Assembly: GCA_040752355.1 (NCBI GenBank)
Contig: JBFMHE010000004.1
Location: forward strand, 1 to 64,000
DNA length: 64,000 nt
Direction of reading: 5' to 3'
DNA from: Nitrospirota bacterium
GTDB taxonomy: Bacteria > Nitrospirota > Thermodesulfovibrionia > Thermodesulfovibrionales > Dissulfurispiraceae
The notes below the pieces were generated by a model that made no database searches, was not told the DNA's origin, and saw nothing but the letters and a program-made list of their open reading frames with translations. This document shows positions 1-8,274 of the stretch, in pieces; position 1 is the first letter of the stretch, and each line of letters begins with the position of its first letter. A program made the translations under genes and the position numbers.

Positions 1-38
1 CCCTTGAGCTGCATCAACTCGGTATCGAAGACAGACAT
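1..38 (-). CDS. phoU: PhoU phosphate-signalling regulator (first 12 codons only)
   Basis: The gene runs off the left edge. Its first 12 codons read [12 protein letters not shown], which matches the usual PhoU opening (M-x-x-F-D-x-E-L-x-x-L). The ATG overlaps the pstB stop as TGATG, so translation is coupled, and a GGAGG sits about 8 bases upstream inside the end of pstB. PhoU is a cytoplasmic helical protein that links Pst transporter activity to the PhoR/PhoB two-component system. Position after pstB is the standard order of this operon. The call rests on these few residues plus gene order, so it is probable rather than certain. Confidence 0.6.
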   Translation of the reverse strand, partial: MSVFDTELMQLK

Positions 39-808
39 CAGCCGAACCTCCCCGTTACGTAATCCTCCGTAAGCTTCTCGGAGGGAGCCGTGAAGATCTT
101 GTCGGTCCTGTCGAACTCGATCAGCTCCCCCAGCATCATGAAGCCCGTCCAGTCCGAAATGCGCGCCGCCTGCTGCATGTTGTGCGTCACTATCAGGATC
201 GTCACCTCTTTCTTCAGATGAACGACCAGCTCCTCTATCTTCGACGTCGCAATCGGATCGAGCGCTGACGTCGGCTCGTCGAAAAGAAGGATCTCGGGGT
301 CGGTGGCGAGCGCCCGGGCTATACAGAGCCGCTGCTGCTGGCCTCCCGAAAAGTCGAAGGCCGATTTATCGAGCCTGTCTTTCACCTCGTCCCAGAGCGC
401 CGCATTCTTCAGGGAGCGTTCCACCTTCTCCTCGAGCACGCTCCTCCTGCTGATCCCCCTCACCCTGAGGCCGTAAGCGACATTCTCGAATATCGACTTG
501 GGAAAGGGATTGGGCTTCTGGAAGACCATGCTGATGCGCATGCGGACCTCGATGGGATCTATCGCTGCGGCGATGATGTTGATGTTCTCAGGGTAGAGCA
601 TGATCGCGCCTTCGTAGCGGTTGTGCGGGTAGAGGTCGTGCATGCGGTTGAAGCACCGGAGAAAGGTCGTCTTGCCGCAGCCCGACGGGCCTATGAGCGC
701 GGTGACCTTATGCAGGGAAATAGGCATGTTCACCTTTTTCAGTGCATGCACGTCCCCGTAGTAGAAATTAAGCTCTTTGGATTCCGCCTTCAGCGCATCG
801 GTTACCAT
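38..808 (-). CDS. pstB: Phosphate ABC transporter ATP-binding protein PstB
   Basis: A 256-residue cytoplasmic ATPase of the high-affinity PstSCAB phosphate importer. It shows the Walker [10 protein letters not shown], the signature [13 protein letters not shown], the Walker [13 protein letters not shown] and the switch histidine in [10 protein letters not shown]. The reading frame is open further upstream to 982, but those codons lie inside pstA. The ATG at 808 has a GAGGAAAAAG ribosome site and gives the normal PstB length, so it is chosen. The start overlaps the end of pstA by 7 bases and the stop overlaps phoU. It is almost certainly cotranscribed from the pstS promoter. Confidence 0.96.
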   Translation of the reverse strand: MVTDALKAESKELNFYYGDVHALKKVNMPISLHKVTALIGPSGCGKTTFLRCFNRMHDLYPHNRYEGAIMLYPENINIIAAAIDPIEVRMRISMVFQKPNPFPKSIFENVAYGLRVRGISRRSVLEEKVERSLKNAALWDEVKDRLDKSAFDFSGGQQQRLCIARALATDPEILLFDEPTSALDPIATSKIEELVVHLKKEVTILIVTHNMQQAARISDWTGFMMLGELIEFDRTDKIFTAPSEKLTEDYVTGRFG

Positions 809-1731
809 TTTATCTTTTTCCTCGATCGATACCTGATATAAATTGCAAGGGCGTTCATGAGCAAGGTCATGAGCAGGAGGACGATCCCCGTGGCTGCGGC
901 ATTGATATGGAACGCCTGCTGGGGCCTCGATACCCAGTTGAACAGCTGTATCGGCATCACCGTAAAGGGATCGGAGAGCCATTTAAAAGAGAGGAACGGA
1001 AAATCCGGGGTCACCGGGGAGCTGGGGAGAAAAGCGATGAAGGTCAGCGCCCCGACGGTGATGATCGGCGCGGTCTCCCCGATCGCCCGCGAGAGCCCGA
1101 TGATAATTCCCGTGAGAATGCCGCCCACGGAATACGGAATTATATGCCACTGCACCGTCTGCCACTTCGTCGCGCCGAGCGCGTACGATGCCTCCCGTAT
1201 CGAGTTGGGGATCGCCCGTATCGCCTCCCTCGTCGCGATGATCACCATGGGGAGTACGAGCAGGGCCAGGGCGAGCCCGCCGGTGAGCACGCTCTCGCCG
1301 AATTTAAAGAAATAGACGAACAGTCCCAACGCGAGGAGGCCGTACACTATCGACGGAATGCCGGCGAGATTGGATATGTTAATTTCGATAATATCGGTCA
1401 GCCAGTTCTTCCGGGCGTACTCTTCGAGGTAGATGCCGGCGGCGATGCCGACCGGTATAGCCGCAAAGGCGGTGACCAGCATGACGAGAAACGTTCCGAC
1501 CCACGCGGAGAGTATTCCCGCTTCCTCGGGAAAGCGCGACGGAAAGGACGTGAGAAATTTAAGACTCAGCCGGGGCGCTCCGTCGACAAACAGGTCGATG
1601 AAGAGGGTGAACAGGAGGACCAGACCTACGAGGGTCGCCAGGGACCCGACACTAAGGAAGACGCGGTCCCAGAACTTGGTATAGGCAATGCGCTTCTTTA
1701 TTGTCTCTACGTTTCGCAGCTCCTCGTTCAT
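802..1731 (-). CDS. pstA: Phosphate ABC transporter permease PstA
   Basis: A 309-residue inner-membrane permease with about six hydrophobic helices. The binding-protein-dependent transport (EAA) loop is visible as [15 protein letters not shown], followed by [16 protein letters not shown], both diagnostic of PstA. It pairs with PstC to form the channel that PstB energises. It lies 55 bases after pstC and overlaps pstB, consistent with one operon pstS-pstC-pstA-pstB-phoU. Length and motifs are typical and nothing is missing. Confidence 0.96.
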   Translation of the reverse strand: MNEELRNVETIKKRIAYTKFWDRVFLSVGSLATLVGLVLLFTLFIDLFVDGAPRLSLKFLTSFPSRFPEEAGILSAWVGTFLVMLVTAFAAIPVGIAAGIYLEEYARKNWLTDIIEINISNLAGIPSIVYGLLALGLFVYFFKFGESVLTGGLALALLVLPMVIIATREAIRAIPNSIREASYALGATKWQTVQWHIIPYSVGGILTGIIIGLSRAIGETAPIITVGALTFIAFLPSSPVTPDFPFLSFKWLSDPFTVMPIQLFNWVSRPQQAFHINAAATGIVLLLMTLLMNALAIYIRYRSRKKIKW

Positions 1732-1786
1732 AACCCTCTCTCTCCCTCTTTATTCTTCATGATTTCCTCTCTGGTGCTATCGGCCA

Positions 1787-2728
1787 TTAATATGCCTCCC
1801 TGATTCTCTTCCTCAACCAGAACCCTATGATATTGAGGACGAGGGTCATCAGGAAGAGCACCACGCCGGCTGCAAAGATCGTTTTGTACTCGAGCGTGCC
1901 GTGGGGGACATCGCCAAGGCTGACCTGAACAATATAGGCGGTAAGGGTCTCGACAGGCTCAAGAGGATTGGCGGTGAAGTTGGGCATCATCCCCGCGGCA
2001 ATCGCGACAACCATGGTCTCTCCGATGGCCCGGGATATTCCCATTATGAACGCCGCTGCTATGCCCGAGAAGGCGGCCGGTATAATGACCTTGAAGGCCG
2101 TCTGGAACTTGGTCGCGCCCATGGCATACGACCCCTCCCGTATCTGCATCGGCACCGCCTTCATCGCGTCCTCGCTGACCGAGCTGACATACGGGATAAT
2201 CATGATTCCCATAATGATGCCGGGACTCAGTGCGTTGAATCCCGAAAGCTCGGGGATAAGCACCTGGAGAAGGGGCGTCAGGAAGAGGAGCGCAAAATAT
2301 CCGTATACCACCGTAGGCACCGCTGCGAGGAGCTCGAGCACGGGCTTGACGGTCTCTCGCAGGCGATGAGGGGCATACTCGCTCAGGTAAATCGCCGCGA
2401 TCAACCCCAGGGGAAGCGCGACCCCGAGCGCGATGGCGGTCGTCAGGAGCGTGCCGGTCACGAGCGGGAGAATCCCGAACTTCGGCTCGGCAAAGAGCGG
2501 TGTCCATTGCGTTCCGGTCAGGAACTCCAGAAGGGGGACCTCTCTGAAGAAACCGAACGATTCGTAGGCGAGGACGATGACAATGCTGAGCGTGATAAAG
2601 ACAGACGAAAGTGCGCTCAGAAACAGGACCGCCTCGATGGCGCGTTCCTTGAGTTTTTTATGGAGATTACTGCTCATGCGTATTGAATAGTCGCTTTCCC
2701 TTGATGCTGCTTCTTCTGCCCCATTCAT
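1787..2728 (-). CDS. pstC: Phosphate ABC transporter permease PstC
   Basis: A 313-residue integral membrane permease. Its EAA loop reads IREGSYAMGATKFQT and is followed by SRAIGETMVVAIAAG, the PstC counterpart of the PstA motif. The hydrophobic core begins near residue 33. The start is uncertain: ATG at 2728 or ATG at 2677 (MSSNLHKK), neither with a strong Shine-Dalgarno. It follows pstS after 106 bases that contain a hairpin, so transcription past pstS is probably reduced rather than independent. Confidence 0.95.
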   Translation of the reverse strand: MNGAEEAASRESDYSIRMSSNLHKKLKERAIEAVLFLSALSSVFITLSIVIVLAYESFGFFREVPLLEFLTGTQWTPLFAEPKFGILPLVTGTLLTTAIALGVALPLGLIAAIYLSEYAPHRLRETVKPVLELLAAVPTVVYGYFALLFLTPLLQVLIPELSGFNALSPGIIMGIMIIPYVSSVSEDAMKAVPMQIREGSYAMGATKFQTAFKVIIPAAFSGIAAAFIMGISRAIGETMVVAIAAGMMPNFTANPLEPVETLTAYIVQVSLGDVPHGTLEYKTIFAAGVVLFLMTLVLNIIGFWLRKRIREAY

Positions 2729-2781
2729 GATCAGGTTCGCTCGCTATCTCTGTTTTCTTCGTTATGGTCGTCCTGAAGAAA

Positions 2782-2803
2782 GGGGCGTCAAACCTGACGC
2801 CCC
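2782..2803 (-). terminator. Attenuator hairpin between pstS and pstC
   Basis: On the minus strand a perfect 9-bp stem (GGGGCGTCA pairing with TGACGCCCC, loop GGTT) is followed by the T-rich run TTTCTTC. It sits just after the pstS stop and before pstC. A partial terminator here would make the periplasmic binding protein more abundant than the membrane subunits, as is common for ABC importers. The tail is short, so read-through into pstCAB-phoU is expected. Confidence 0.65.
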
Positions 2804-2834
2804 CTCGTACGCCGCGGCATGACGAAGATGCCGT

Positions 2835-3824
<990 letters not shown>

Positions 3825-4012
3825 CACAACCTCCTGCTCGGATTAGTTTTCCTTAGGGCACACACCAGTACAGGCACGCTCATTACATAATGTTACGCGT
3901 ATGCTCTCACCTCCCTGTTCCGTCCCTTGCATCACGCGTACTGCGGAACTCCTTTTCTCACTGCCCATTACTCCTATGCAGGCTCCGGAGCCGCAGCACC
4001 TTGTGTTCATTA

Positions 4013-4067
4013 AGCATAGACGAGCGATGTTACGCGCGTATTAACGGAATGTTACATTTGCGCAACA
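4013..4067 (-). promoter_or_regulatory. PhoB-box promoter of the pst operon
   Basis: On the minus strand three clear 11-bp direct repeats begin TGTAAC, GTTAAT and CGTAAC (4046-4056, 4035-4045, 4024-4034), with a degenerate fourth (TGTTGC) at 4057-4067. A -10 hexamer TATGCT lies at 4013-4018, 5 bp after the last repeat. This is the spacing expected when PhoB replaces the -35 contact. The transcript would have a leader of about 180 bases before pstS. The same arrangement recurs at eight other promoters in this window. Confidence 0.8.
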
Positions 4068-4077
4068 TGCGGGGATG

Positions 4078-4129
4078 AAAAAGAAATGGCGTGCAGGGAG
4101 AGTGGAAAAACCGCCCCCTCTCCCTGCAC
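4078..4129 (-). terminator. Rho-independent terminator after alkaline phosphatase
   Basis: Minus-strand hairpin with a perfect 12-bp stem, GTGCAGGGAGAG at one arm and its complement at the other (4091-4102 with 4118-4129). It is followed by a T-rich run (reverse complement of 4078-4090). It lies directly after the phosphatase stop and upstream of the pst promoter, so it separates the two transcription units. Confidence 0.8.
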
Positions 4130-4145
4130 ACGGGTCTGATTGAAC

Positions 4146-5726
4146 TCAGTTTCCCGAAGATGAAGGGGAACAGACCACCGGTCTCTTTAAGATCGCCTTG
4201 AGCGGAGACACGAGCGTCATACCCGCAGCGTCGGTCATGGCGTGGAAGAGCTGGGTATTGTCGATGATCGTGGTGCAGGGATACCACGCACCCTCATATT
4301 CCTTCAGATGACGGGCGCCGTTGCCCTTCGCGTAGACGGTGACCAGCTCGTTGGTATGGCTGCCGGTCCCGTAGCTCACCTCGTCATCCGGATACAGATA
4401 GGTCCCGCAGTAAGAGCCCGAGGGGCAGACGTATCCGGCAGGCTTGACAACCTGGGCGGGGAGATCTCCCGGTTCGAGCCGCGCTGCATTATTGAGCCTC
4501 ATGTAGCTGTTCCCGTGATCCGACGTTACGAGGAGCAGCGTGTTGGACCAGTCGATGTCATCGCCGGGACGCTCGACGAACTGCAGGGCAGCCTTCACCG
4601 CCTCGTGCAGGTCCCACGTGGTCCCGATCATCCATGCATAGTCATTCGCATGGTTCGCCCAGTCGATATCACCCTGCTCGATCATCACGAAAAAGCCGTC
4701 TTCGTCGCTGCTCAGCACCTCGAGCGCGGCGAGCGTCGCATCCTTCAGGAGAGGGTTCTCGACGGTAGCCCTGTTCACCTGCGGCATGCCGGGCATGTCG
4801 GCAGGGACCGGGGGCTCGAAATTACCGCCGCTGCCGCCGAAGAGCCCGAAGAGCTTCTTGTTGAGGCTTTTCGCAGTCTCGGCAGCGATCAGGAGCGAGG
4901 CGCCGCCGTCCTTTCCCGCCTCTCTCTCGACAAAAACATACTCGCCGAGAGCGCTGTTCTTCGCATCGTTATAGAGTATCTCGGACAGGTAGCTGGTGCT
5001 GAAGCTCCGGTGGCCGCCGCCGATCACGACCTCGGGTCTCACCGTCCTTATGATCTCGTCGGCTATAGCATAGTAGTTGTTGCGGCTCGGGTTATGGCTG
5101 ACGAAGGCGGCAGGAGTCGCATGGGAGAACGGCACGGTGCTGACCACGCCGATGGCGAATCCCTTTTCCTCTCGCAGCCGTTCGGCAATGGTCTTGAGCG
5201 CTCCGTCGGCCGGATCGGTCCTCCTGCCGGTCGCATCGGGCTCGCCCGCTCTCCAGGCGATATTGCCGTCCACGGTCTTGTGGCCGGTAGCGAGCGCCGT
5301 GCCGGCCGATGCCGAATCCGTCGCAAACCGCGGGTTCAGGAAATAACCGTCATCGATCCTCGAGCGGTCGAGAGGGAAAGGCCTCTTTCCCCCCCGGTTG
5401 GGGTTATAGCCGAGACCCGGCACGAGCGCTGAAGGAGTATAGAGCGATGCTCCCTCGACGTTGGCATACCCGTCGTAAGTGCTCACGTCCCAGGTGGTTG
5501 CGTGCCCCCTGTACGGCAGGCGGTGAAACGCAAGGCCGTAGTCAGAGCCGTAGAGATACCTGCTCGTAGCGATCTCGTGCTCGAGCTGCATGCCGTCGCC
5601 GATAAAAAGGATGATATGCTTTACCGCGGGCTTTTCTTTCGCGATGCTGTGACCGGCGCCTCCAACAAGGGCGACCACCGCCATGAGCGCCGCGACTGCA
5701 GCTGCCATTACATTACGCTTCCTCAT
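4146..5726 (-). CDS. phoA: Secreted alkaline phosphatase (PhoA family)
   Basis: A 526-residue alkaline phosphatase of the PhoA superfamily that releases phosphate from organic monoesters outside the cytoplasm. Visible landmarks are the metal site LFIGDGMQ, the serine nucleophile region DSASAGTALATG, the metal ligands EQGDIDWANHAND and the TSDHGN motif. The N-terminus is a signal peptide (MRKRN then a long Ala/Val-rich helix ending near AKEKP). ATG at 5726 is 5 bases after AGGAGG-ACATG; the frame stays open to 5792 without a ribosome site. A PhoB box and -10 lie about 145 bases upstream. It could be called a generic PhoA-type phosphatase; the Pho control supports the name. Confidence 0.9.
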   Translation of the reverse strand: MRKRNVMAAAVAALMAVVALVGGAGHSIAKEKPAVKHIILFIGDGMQLEHEIATSRYLYGSDYGLAFHRLPYRGHATTWDVSTYDGYANVEGASLYTPSALVPGLGYNPNRGGKRPFPLDRSRIDDGYFLNPRFATDSASAGTALATGHKTVDGNIAWRAGEPDATGRRTDPADGALKTIAERLREEKGFAIGVVSTVPFSHATPAAFVSHNPSRNNYYAIADEIIRTVRPEVVIGGGHRSFSTSYLSEILYNDAKNSALGEYVFVEREAGKDGGASLLIAAETAKSLNKKLFGLFGGSGGNFEPPVPADMPGMPQVNRATVENPLLKDATLAALEVLSSDEDGFFVMIEQGDIDWANHANDYAWMIGTTWDLHEAVKAALQFVERPGDDIDWSNTLLLVTSDHGNSYMRLNNAARLEPGDLPAQVVKPAGYVCPSGSYCGTYLYPDDEVSYGTGSHTNELVTVYAKGNGARHLKEYEGAWYPCTTIIDNTQLFHAMTDAAGMTLVSPLKAILKRPVVCSPSSSGN

Positions 5727-5869
5727 CATGTCCTCCTTAATTATTACTGCTTTCGGGGTTGCCAGGCAATCCCCGCCCTCATTGCTCGTCACTGCATCCG
5801 CTGCTGGAGAGCATCACCTCCTTTATCAAGACTATGCGTGAACAGCGTGAACTGCGGGTCGATAAGTAA

Positions 5870-5914
5870 AGATTAGCAGGGCAACATTACCGCGGAATGA
5901 CAAGGCGGTTACGT
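5870..5914 (-). promoter_or_regulatory. PhoB-box promoter of the alkaline phosphatase gene
   Basis: Minus strand: three 11-bp direct repeats starting ACGTAAC, TTGTCAT and CGGTAAT at 5904-5914, 5893-5903 and 5882-5892, then a -10 TAATCT at 5870-5875 after a 6-bp gap. The middle repeat, GTCAT, matches the E. coli Pho box core. The predicted leader is about 137 bases. Confidence 0.8.
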
Positions 5915-5919
5915 CCCGT

Positions 5920-6117
5920 TTAAAAAAAGGGACACTTCCTGTACTGTCGGCTCCTGCAGTATTCCGCACGCTGGAAAGGGCTCGGCATATACTCGCGCAT
6001 CCCCGCCCTGCAGGCGCCGGCAGGCGACGTACTGCCCTTCTTCAGATGAGGACAGCGCTCATTCCTCTCCTGATCAGATCGAGCGCATCGTGACCGCTTT
6101 TCCGCAACCGCTATCAT
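5920..6117 (-). CDS. Small four-cysteine protein, family member A (unknown function)
   Basis: A 65-residue protein that I do not recognise by name. The ATG has a good ribosome site (GGAGG, 7 bases). Residues 22-62 follow the pattern CP-x12-C-x17-C-x4-Y-x2-C, the same pattern as two other small genes here (14626-14838 and 14945-15151), with identical C2-C3 and C3-C4 spacing. Four conserved cysteines suggest a bound metal or iron-sulfur cluster; this is inference. It follows an HMA2-domain gene after 37 bases and probably shares its transcript. Its end lies just beside the phosphatase promoter, on the same strand. Confidence 0.6.
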   Translation of the reverse strand: MIAVAEKRSRCARSDQERNERCPHLKKGSTSPAGACRAGMREYMPSPFQRAEYCRSRQYRKCPFF

Positions 6118-6154
6118 ATGCTTGCCTCCCTGCCCTCCCTGCGTGGAACGCTCG

Positions 6155-6406
6155 TTAATGAGCGAGAAAGGTCTGCAGATCGCTGCCCGAAGCGATACGG
6201 GCGATGTACGCCACGATATCGATGCTCTGGGGGTCGTAGATAATGGTCAGGCTCCCGGTGATGGGATTTGCACGAACCCCCTTTACCCCCGAGGGCGTAG
6301 GAATGGTCGAGAGCTTCCGCAGATCCGGCAAGGAGAGCCTCTTGAGCATCGGGATCTCTATCCTGATGCGTCCCGGGACATGATGTACGACCGTATACGC
6401 TATCAT
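6155..6406 (-). CDS. HMA2-domain protein
   Basis: An 83-residue protein made of one heavy-metal-associated-like fold of the HMA2 type. It has the two hallmarks VPGRIRIEIP near residues 10-19 and VRANPITGSLTIIYDP near residues 44-59, and no CxxC metal site. Ribosome site AAGGAGG lies 5 bases before the ATG. Three more HMA2 domains occur within 8 kb (6948, 8275 and 13900), so this is a local expansion. The downstream neighbour is a four-cysteine protein. A weak PhoB-like repeat lies upstream. Function unknown; a protein-interaction or regulatory module for the P-type ATPase is possible. Confidence 0.75.
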   Translation of the reverse strand: MIAYTVVHHVPGRIRIEIPMLKRLSLPDLRKLSTIPTPSGVKGVRANPITGSLTIIYDPQSIDIVAYIARIASGSDLQTFLAH

Positions 6407-6441
6407 GCTGACCTCCTTAGAGTCCTCATTATCGAGTTAAC

Positions 6442-6480
6442 CATATCTCCCTTTACCGGACGATGAACTGCACGTGACAT
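6442..6480 (-). promoter_or_regulatory. Weak PhoB-box-like repeat upstream of HMA2 gene
   Basis: Minus strand, period 11: cores GTCAC, TTCAT and GTAAA (repeats near 6470-6480, 6459-6469, 6448-6458). No good -10 lies at the 5-7 bp distance seen at the other boxes. It is clearly weaker than the nine main sites and is listed only as a candidate. Confidence 0.3.
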
Positions 6481-6656
6481 TTCGATGAAATCTCTCTCGA
6501 AAGTAGGCAAGTAATGGCGAACGCGATAGACAGAAAAGTATAAATATCAGTTAACTAGAGCGATACCGTCGGCATGTTCACCCCCGCAGGGGGTTGTACA
6601 GACCGGTACGAGTGATAGGATGTAAGCACCTCAGTAACGATGCGCAGGAGGATATC

Positions 6657-6941
6657 ATGGGACTTTTGGATAACGGATTGAAAGGCAATCTCCTTACCGG
6701 GCTCGCCGTCGGCATCGGCGCGGCGGTCGTTGCGCCCGCGGTCATCCCGGTGCTGGCAGGGATAGTAAAGCCGGTTGCCAAGGCTGCGATAAAGGGCGGC
6801 ATTCTGCTCTATGAGCGGAGCAGGGAGACCGTTGCCGAGGCGGGCGAGATCTTCGAAGATCTGATGGCCGAGGTCAAGGCAGAGATAGAGGAATCGCATC
6901 ATACCCCTGCCGGGAACGGCTCGGACAGCACTGCCCCGTGA
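6657..6941 (+). CDS. DUF5132-like small membrane protein
   Basis: A 94-residue protein with a glycine/alanine-rich hydrophobic helix (about residues 10-40, containing LLTGLAVGIGAAVVAP), then a charged acidic tail. It resembles the DUF5132 family, which often sits beside HMA2-domain proteins and P-type ATPases. ATG at 6657 is 5 bases after AGGAGG; the longer frame from 6594 lacks a ribosome site. It starts a plus-strand run: this gene, HMA2 membrane protein, repeat protein, P-type ATPase, MetK. A TATAAA at 6541-6546 could be its -10. Confidence 0.75.
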   Translation: MGLLDNGLKGNLLTGLAVGIGAAVVAPAVIPVLAGIVKPVAKAAIKGGILLYERSRETVAEAGEIFEDLMAEVKAEIEESHHTPAGNGSDSTAP

Positions 6942-6947
6942 TCGACA

Positions 6948-7436
6948 ATGGTACCGCGGGCGACCATCAGCCATGCGAGCCGGGGGAGGCTCCGGATAAA
7001 GGTCCCCTCCCGAAAGGGGGATACGGCGTACTTCTCCGCGCTCAAAGAGCACTTCTCTTCCTATCTCGGGATCGCGGAGATAGAGGCGAACCCGCTGACC
7101 GGCAGCGTGCTCTTCGTTCATGCGCTCGATGCACGGCGGATCGGCGAGCACGGAGCGCAGGGCAACCTTTTCAGGCTCGAGACGCTGCAGGAGAAGACTG
7201 CCGTTCCTCTCTCGGGCAGAGTAGTCTCGCTCTTCAACAAGGCAGACAGCGAGGTCAGGAAGCTTACCGGCAACGAGATCGACACCCCGGCCATCGCCTT
7301 CCTGGCGCTGCTGGGTCTCGGCATCTACCAGATCAGCAGGGGGAATTTCGCAGCCCCCGCATGGTACACGGCATTCTGGTATGCCCTGAACATAGTGCTG
7401 AAGTCCCTGCCCGGAGACGGCGAGGGAGCAGCATAG
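6948..7436 (+). CDS. HMA2-domain membrane protein
   Basis: A 162-residue protein. The N-terminal half is an HMA2 domain (ASRGRLRIKVPSRKG near residue 10 and IEANPLTGSVLFVH near residue 45). The C-terminal part has hydrophobic segments (IAFLALLGLGIYQIS and YTAFWYALNIVL). It starts 6 bases after the DUF5132-like gene. It lacks CxxC, so classical metal-chaperone binding is not supported. Probably a partner of the P-type ATPase encoded downstream, whose own N-terminus carries the same fold. Confidence 0.75.
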   Translation: MVPRATISHASRGRLRIKVPSRKGDTAYFSALKEHFSSYLGIAEIEANPLTGSVLFVHALDARRIGEHGAQGNLFRLETLQEKTAVPLSGRVVSLFNKADSEVRKLTGNEIDTPAIAFLALLGLGIYQISRGNFAAPAWYTAFWYALNIVLKSLPGDGEGAA

Positions 7437-7534
7437 CATAGCCGCGGCTTTTGCATTTTTACCGATCCGTCACGAAGGGCGGGCGGGCCGCAGGGAACGT
7501 AGTAACGTCAACGAGGAGAAAAGAGGAGGGTATC

Positions 7535-8230
7535 ATGGCGAAAAGCGCACCAAGAAAATCCGGTCCGACAGTCGGGGAGAGCGTCGGCATCATCGGGCAC
7601 GCAAGGGAAAGGTCAGCCAGCGGCAGCAGGATACCAGAGGGCATCGGCAGGGCCGGGACCGCCGTAAAGGAAGGGATCGTCGGCAGCCTGAAGGGTATCA
7701 ACGAGATCGAGGCCGAGATCGTGAGCCTCGTCCGCACGACCGTCTCCAATACGCTGCGGGCGACGGGAGAGATCGCCAACGAGGGTGTAGCCATCACCTC
7801 CGACGTGGTGAAAGGGGCGATTCAGGCGACTGAGGAGGTGGGCACCGGTCTCATCCTGAGCACCAAGAGCGTGGCAAAAGGGCTCGTCATGGGCGTCAAC
7901 GACGTGGGCGGCGATGTTACCACCGTCGCCAGCCAGACGGTGAGGAGCGCCGTGAAGGGAGCCGCCGAAATCGGCGCGGACGTAGCCCTCGTAGCCAGAA
8001 GGGCCGTGGACGGAGTACTCGAAGCAACGAAAGAGGTGGGCGGCAACGTCGGCGACACCGCTACGGTCGCAGTCGGCAGCGCTATTGAGGCCGCGGGCTC
8101 TATAGGCTCTACCGCGGTAAAGGCGGTCAGGGATATGCTGGTGGGAGTCGTCTCCGGCGTCAAGGAGGTTGCCGGCGCCGCGCTCCCCCGTGCCAGGGCG
8201 GGAGCCCCCGATATGGAGACCGGGAGATAG
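7535..8230 (+). CDS. Amphipathic 22-residue repeat protein (unknown)
   Basis: A 231-residue protein. After a basic, low-complexity N-terminus (1-47), about eight units of 21-23 residues start near residues 48, 70, 91, 113, 136, 158, 180 and 202. Each resembles V-x-x-x-hydrophobic-x-x-x-x-E-V/I-G, for example VDGVLEATKEVG and VRSAVKGAAEIG. The composition (Ala, Gly, Val, few aromatics) suggests amphipathic helices that lie on a membrane or polymer surface, as in phasins or LEA-type proteins. GGAGGG lies 4 bases before the ATG. I do not recognise a named family. Confidence 0.7.
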   Translation: MAKSAPRKSGPTVGESVGIIGHARERSASGSRIPEGIGRAGTAVKEGIVGSLKGINEIEAEIVSLVRTTVSNTLRATGEIANEGVAITSDVVKGAIQATEEVGTGLILSTKSVAKGLVMGVNDVGGDVTTVASQTVRSAVKGAAEIGADVALVARRAVDGVLEATKEVGGNVGDTATVAVGSAIEAAGSIGSTAVKAVRDMLVGVVSGVKEVAGAALPRARAGAPDMETGR

Positions 8231-8274
8231 GGAGAGCATAGCGCCGTCTGCTCCGGCAGCCGGCAGGACAGTCT

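Noticed and set aside
3865-3900. Second PhoB-like repeat close to pstS (GTAAC and GTAAT)
   Set aside because: The two cores are 10 bp apart, not 11, and no -10 follows at the usual distance; the array at 4024-4067 explains the promoter.
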